A program made the position numbers and the translations under genes. Below the pieces are notes generated by a model. That model worked only from the letters and a program-made list of their open reading frames with translations, did not search any database and was not told the origin of the DNA. From positions 1-7,141 of the forward strand of contig JBIQLO010000198.1 in the NCBI GenBank assembly GCA_044464175.1: a DNA stretch of 7,141 nt, read 5' to 3'. The stretch comes from JBIQLO01 sp044464175 (GTDB lineage Bacteria; Planctomycetota; Phycisphaerae; Tepidisphaerales; Tepidisphaeraceae). Of this stretch, positions 5,317 through 7,141 are shown piece after piece. Numbering within the stretch: position 1 is the stretch's first letter; the number at the start of each line of letters is the position of its first letter.

Positions 5317-5684
5317 GGTTTCCGGCTGTTGAAATATCCGAGTATCTGATGCAACCCGAGGGCTGCTTCATTAAGTTCGCCTACGAACTGGCCGGCAACC
5401 GCAAGAGCAAGCAAAGCGACACGGCCGCCGGAACCGCGCCGGATGTTGCCGCCTTCTTGTCCAGCGGTGTCTTCGGAAAATGCGGGACAGGCACTAATTT
5501 TTTTGTCTGCATATCGAAAAACCTGAGAGGCCTGCTGATGCGGATTCTCTATCCAGTGTGTAGGGTGGGCTTCAGCCCACCAAGCATTGATGGTGGGCCA
5601 AGGCCCACCCTACGGACTGGAGACAGCCTCGCCGAGGCCGTCGCGGTGTCCGCGGAGAGCGCCCCTAGGGGCCTTAGCCCATGA
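5313..5684 (+). CDS. doubtful ORF running through repeat H54
   Basis: The start ATG overlaps the stop of the preceding gene (ATGA), which is a mark of translational coupling. The first roughly 80 residues (MRFPAVEISEYLMQPEGCF at the start) match nothing I know. The last roughly 43 residues are encoded by H54 and R30 (for example VGFSPPSIDGGPRPTL), a peptide of the kind read from palindromic repeats and unlikely to be selected. The end overlaps the stop of the oxidase gene on the other strand by 11 bases. A real gene may have been cut when the repeat arrived, or the frame may be open by chance. Confidence 0.25.
   Translation: MRFPAVEISEYLMQPEGCFIKFAYELAGNRKSKQSDTAAGTAPDVAAFLSSGVFGKCGTGTNFFVCISKNLRGLLMRILYPVCRVGFSPPSIDGGPRPTLRTGDSLAEAVAVSAESAPRGLSP
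5560..5613. repeat. 54-bp double-hairpin palindromic repeat H54, copy 2
   Basis: This copy is in the same orientation as 4698-4751 with 51 of 54 bases identical. All stem bases are the same, including the 11-bp outer arms, and the three changes lie in the linker between the hairpins. The hairpins are at 5564-5581 and 5592-5609. It sits between the convergent plus-strand genes and the end of the oxidase operon, so it could act on transcripts from either side. Confidence 0.85.
5621..5650. repeat. 30-bp repeat R30, copy 2
   Basis: This is the second copy of the element at 4644-4673, with 27 of 30 bases identical, lying 7 bases after H54 copy 2. Here the core forms the palindrome GCCTCG-C-CGAGGC (5627-5639). 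In copy 1 R30 comes before H54 and in copy 2 after it, so the two are separate elements and not one longer unit. Confidence 0.75.
5661..5672. repeat. 12-bp perfect palindrome just after the oxidase operon
   Basis: GCCCCTAGGGGC is a perfect palindrome with no loop, placed one base beyond the stop codon (5676-5674) of the last oxidase gene on the minus strand. With no loop and no T-run it is a poor intrinsic terminator by itself. Together with R30 and H54 downstream it may help end the oxidase transcript. Confidence 0.35.
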
Positions 5685-6309
5685 ACCAGATCACGCCGAA
5701 GAGGATCAGCCAGACGATGTCCAGGAAGTGCCAGTAGTGGGCGGTGTGGCGGACGGCGTCGTAATGCTCGTGGTCGTAGGCGCCGCGGAAGCCCTGGACT
5801 CCCAGGATGCCCAGGGCGATGATGCCGCCCAGCACATGGAGGGCGTGGAGGGTGATCAGGACGAAAACAAGGCCATAGAGGGCATTGGGCGTGCTCCCCT
5901 GCCGCACCGACTCGGCCAGCAGGCGGTAGTGCTCCCGCAGCAGAATCGTCAGCGAGGGGATCTGCACGAGCAGGAAGACAAAAGCCAGCGCCAGCGTGGC
6001 GATGAGCCACTGGCGAAAAGCTTTTTGCCGCTCGTGGGAGACCGCGCCCAGGGCCTGATGGATCGTGAAGCTGGTGGCGAGGATGACGACGGTGCTGACC
6101 CACAGCCCCCAGGGGAGGTGAACCCGCATGGAGCGGAGGCCCCCTTCGCCGAAGGTGCCCCCGCGAATCAGCACGTATCCCAGCACCCCCGCGGCAAAGA
6201 GCATGGAGAGCGCGGCGATGAAGAGGCGCATCCCCACGTCGCCCAGGTGACGACGCTGGCGAAGATGGACAGTCTCGGGTTCCTGCACGGCGGGGGCTTG
6301 CGGATTCAA
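5674..6309 (-). CDS. ctaE: second heme-copper oxidase subunit III-like protein (5 helices)
   Basis: Subunit III is a membrane subunit of aa3-type oxidases, which pass electrons from cytochrome c to oxygen and pump protons; it supports turnover and is not itself redox active. From TTG 6309 the product has 211 residues and five membrane helices near 28-48, 64-87, 98-117, 143-170 and 187-210. LHALHVLGG in helix 4 and HYWHFLDIVWLILF in helix 5 are the family signature. Five helices, against seven in mitochondrial-type subunit III, fit the short bacterial form. TTG 6309 has AAGGGA nine bases upstream. A GTG at 6342 would add 11 residues (MCLIAPKGFVV), but its AGGGGG is only two bases away, so I prefer TTG. 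The gene is last in the operon, 60 bases after subunit IV. Confidence 0.88.
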   Translation of the reverse strand: MNPQAPAVQEPETVHLRQRRHLGDVGMRLFIAALSMLFAAGVLGYVLIRGGTFGEGGLRSMRVHLPWGLWVSTVVILATSFTIHQALGAVSHERQKAFRQWLIATLALAFVFLLVQIPSLTILLREHYRLLAESVRQGSTPNALYGLVFVLITLHALHVLGGIIALGILGVQGFRGAYDHEHYDAVRHTAHYWHFLDIVWLILFGVIWFMG

Positions 6310-6369
6310 AACAACAAATCCCTTAGGCGCGATCAGGCACACAACCCCCTGACCGGGCCAGAGCGAAGC

Positions 6370-6744
6370 CTACTGGTGGGTGACGACGGTGGTCGGCGGC
6401 GTCATGTTGTGGGAGTAGGCGGTGGAGTCCACGATCGTCGAGCCGATCAGCAGCGCCACGAAGAAAATGGCCACGACCAGCACGATTCCGTAGAACGGCT
6501 TGTCATACTTCAGGTGCATGAAAAAGAGGACGACCAGCGCCCCCTTGACCACGGCAATGCCCAGGGCGGCCCAGATGTTGAGCGCCCCCAGGGGGACGTA
6601 GGTGATGGCCACGGTCAGCACCGTCAACATCAGCAGCGCGGCGAAGACGCTCAGCAGCACCTTCATCGGCAGCGGATGGACGAAGTCATGACTGCCGGGG
6701 GCGCCATGCGTGTCGTGGGTCGGGGTTGCGGCGGTGTCGGACAT
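6370..6744 (-). CDS. ctaF: cytochrome c oxidase subunit IV (CtaF type)
   Basis: This is a small accessory membrane subunit of bacterial caa3/aa3 oxidases, needed for assembly or stability and not for catalysis. The 124-residue product has a His-rich soluble N-terminus (DTHGAPGSHDFVHPLP, residues 11-26) and three membrane helices near 28-49, 55-77 and 84-105. VKGALVVLFFMHLKYDK (66-82), between helices 2 and 3, is the family's most conserved block. Length and helix count are normal. The ATG at 6744 is preceded by AGAGG with about seven bases of spacing. The gene lies between two subunit III genes on the same strand, which supports its assignment. Confidence 0.92.
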   Translation of the reverse strand: MSDTAATPTHDTHGAPGSHDFVHPLPMKVLLSVFAALLMLTVLTVAITYVPLGALNIWAALGIAVVKGALVVLFFMHLKYDKPFYGIVLVVAIFFVALLIGSTIVDSTAYSHNMTPPTTVVTHQ

Positions 6745-6780
6745 AGTCAGCCTCTTGCTTCGTTTTTCTTTGTCGGCGGT

Positions 6781-6807
6781 CCGTGGTCCGTGAATTCCGG
6801 ACCACGG
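6781..6807 (-). promoter_or_regulatory. stem-loop between oxidase subunit III and IV genes
   Basis: CCGTGGTCCG at 6781-6790 and CGGACCACGG at 6798-6807 form a perfect 10-bp stem with a 7-base loop, in the 85-base gap between the two genes. The minus-strand transcript has no T-run after it, so it is unlikely to be an intrinsic terminator. A role in mRNA processing, stability or lowering expression of downstream genes is possible. It could also be a member of a dispersed repeat. Confidence 0.55.
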
Positions 6808-6829
6808 GCGGCGAACAACGGAACACGAT

Positions 6830-7141
6830 TTAGTGAATCAGGTACAACAATGGGAACAGGAAAATCCAGATCAAGTCGACCAGATGCCAGTAAAGGCCCA
6901 CGATATCGACCGGCGTGAAATACTCGCTGCTGAAGCGTCCCTTGATCGAAAGGACCAGAAGCCAGAGGATCAGGCTCATGCCGATCAGAACGTGGATGCC
7001 GTGCAACCCGGTCATCAGATAGTAGATGTTAAAGAAGGTGGCAGCGCGTTCCTTGTCCACAGGGGACAGGTCGTTGTAGCTGACCAGATGCGGCGATTCG
7101 GTCACCTGCGACGCCGCCGACGGCGCCAGCGGCGGTCCGAT
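6830..7141 (-). CDS. ctaE: cytochrome c oxidase subunit III, C-terminal part (cut by window edge)
   Basis: The last 103 residues of a canonical subunit III are visible; the frame stays open to the window edge, so the internal GTG at 7105 is not a real start. AATFFNIYYLMTGLHGIHVLIGMSLILWLL is the penultimate helix pair region with the conserved HGxHVxIG. GLYWHLVDLIWIFLFPLLYL is the last helix, with the conserved YWHxVDxxW block. The protein ends two residues after it, at TAA 6832-6830. Before these helices come a Pro/Ala-rich stretch (IGPPLAPSAASQVTESPHL) and a short polar segment (YNDLSPVDKERA). The gene is first of the three oxidase genes seen here; catalytic subunits I and II are presumably beyond the edge. 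Confidence 0.92.
   Translation of the reverse strand: MGPPLAPSAASQVTESPHLVSYNDLSPVDKERAATFFNIYYLMTGLHGIHVLIGMSLILWLLVLSIKGRFSSEYFTPVDIVGLYWHLVDLIWIFLFPLLYLIH

Noticed and set aside
5495..5515. Intrinsic terminator at the T-run (ATTTTTTT) after the island gene
   Set aside because: No stable GC-rich stem lies directly before the T-run.
4644..5650. CRISPR-like array
   Set aside because: Each repeat occurs only twice, far apart and with different flanking order; there are no regular spacers and no cas genes.
5587..6918. Long plus-strand ORF of 443 residues opposite the oxidase genes
   Set aside because: It is antisense to three clear oxidase genes, has low-complexity Gly/His/Asp/Gln-rich content, and comes from the high G+C of the coding strand.

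Overview
The window looks like a chromosomal segment of a GC-rich Gram-negative bacterium. A planctomycete, possibly of the Phycisphaerae type, is my best guess. The guess rests on the sigma factor, whose region 2 reads NLALVLAMAKR...EIVSEGNMALLRAVDKF, a form I associate with planctomycete sigma-70 proteins. GGG- and GCC-rich codon use and a Kdo transferase beside an aerobic heme-copper oxidase agree with it. Lineage is inference; no 16S rRNA or other phylogenetic marker is present.

Layout. (1) 1-543, minus strand: the N-terminal 181 residues of a sigma-70 factor, cut by the window edge, with a likely TATAAT promoter at 597-602. (2) 544-1026: mostly intergenic, holding one possible 58-residue ORF. 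(3) 1027-4645, plus strand: a tightly packed run of nadD (NAD synthesis), waaA/kdtA (Kdo transfer to lipid A), a ParD/ParE-type toxin-antitoxin pair and a GlpG-type rhomboid protease. The antitoxin start overlaps the waaA stop (ATGA), antitoxin and toxin overlap by 14 bases, and glpG follows 14 bases after the toxin. (4) 4644-5650: an island with lower G+C, holding one unrecognised 150-residue protein and a doubtful second ORF. It is bounded by two repeat families in the order R30, H54, genes, H54, R30. (5) 5674-7141, minus strand: the distal part of a cytochrome c oxidase operon, in transcription order a canonical subunit III (cut by the window edge), subunit IV, then a second, 5-helix subunit III-like protein.

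Most genes are ordinary housekeeping genes: a transcription factor, a cofactor-synthesis enzyme, an envelope glycosyltransferase, a membrane protease and respiratory subunits. I see no clear new multi-gene system. The points most worth a second look are the repeat-bounded island, the toxin-antitoxin pair whose likely promoter lies inside the waaA 3' end, the Asn-to-Asp change and long loop in the rhomboid, the doubled subunit III, and a perfect stem-loop between oxidase genes.
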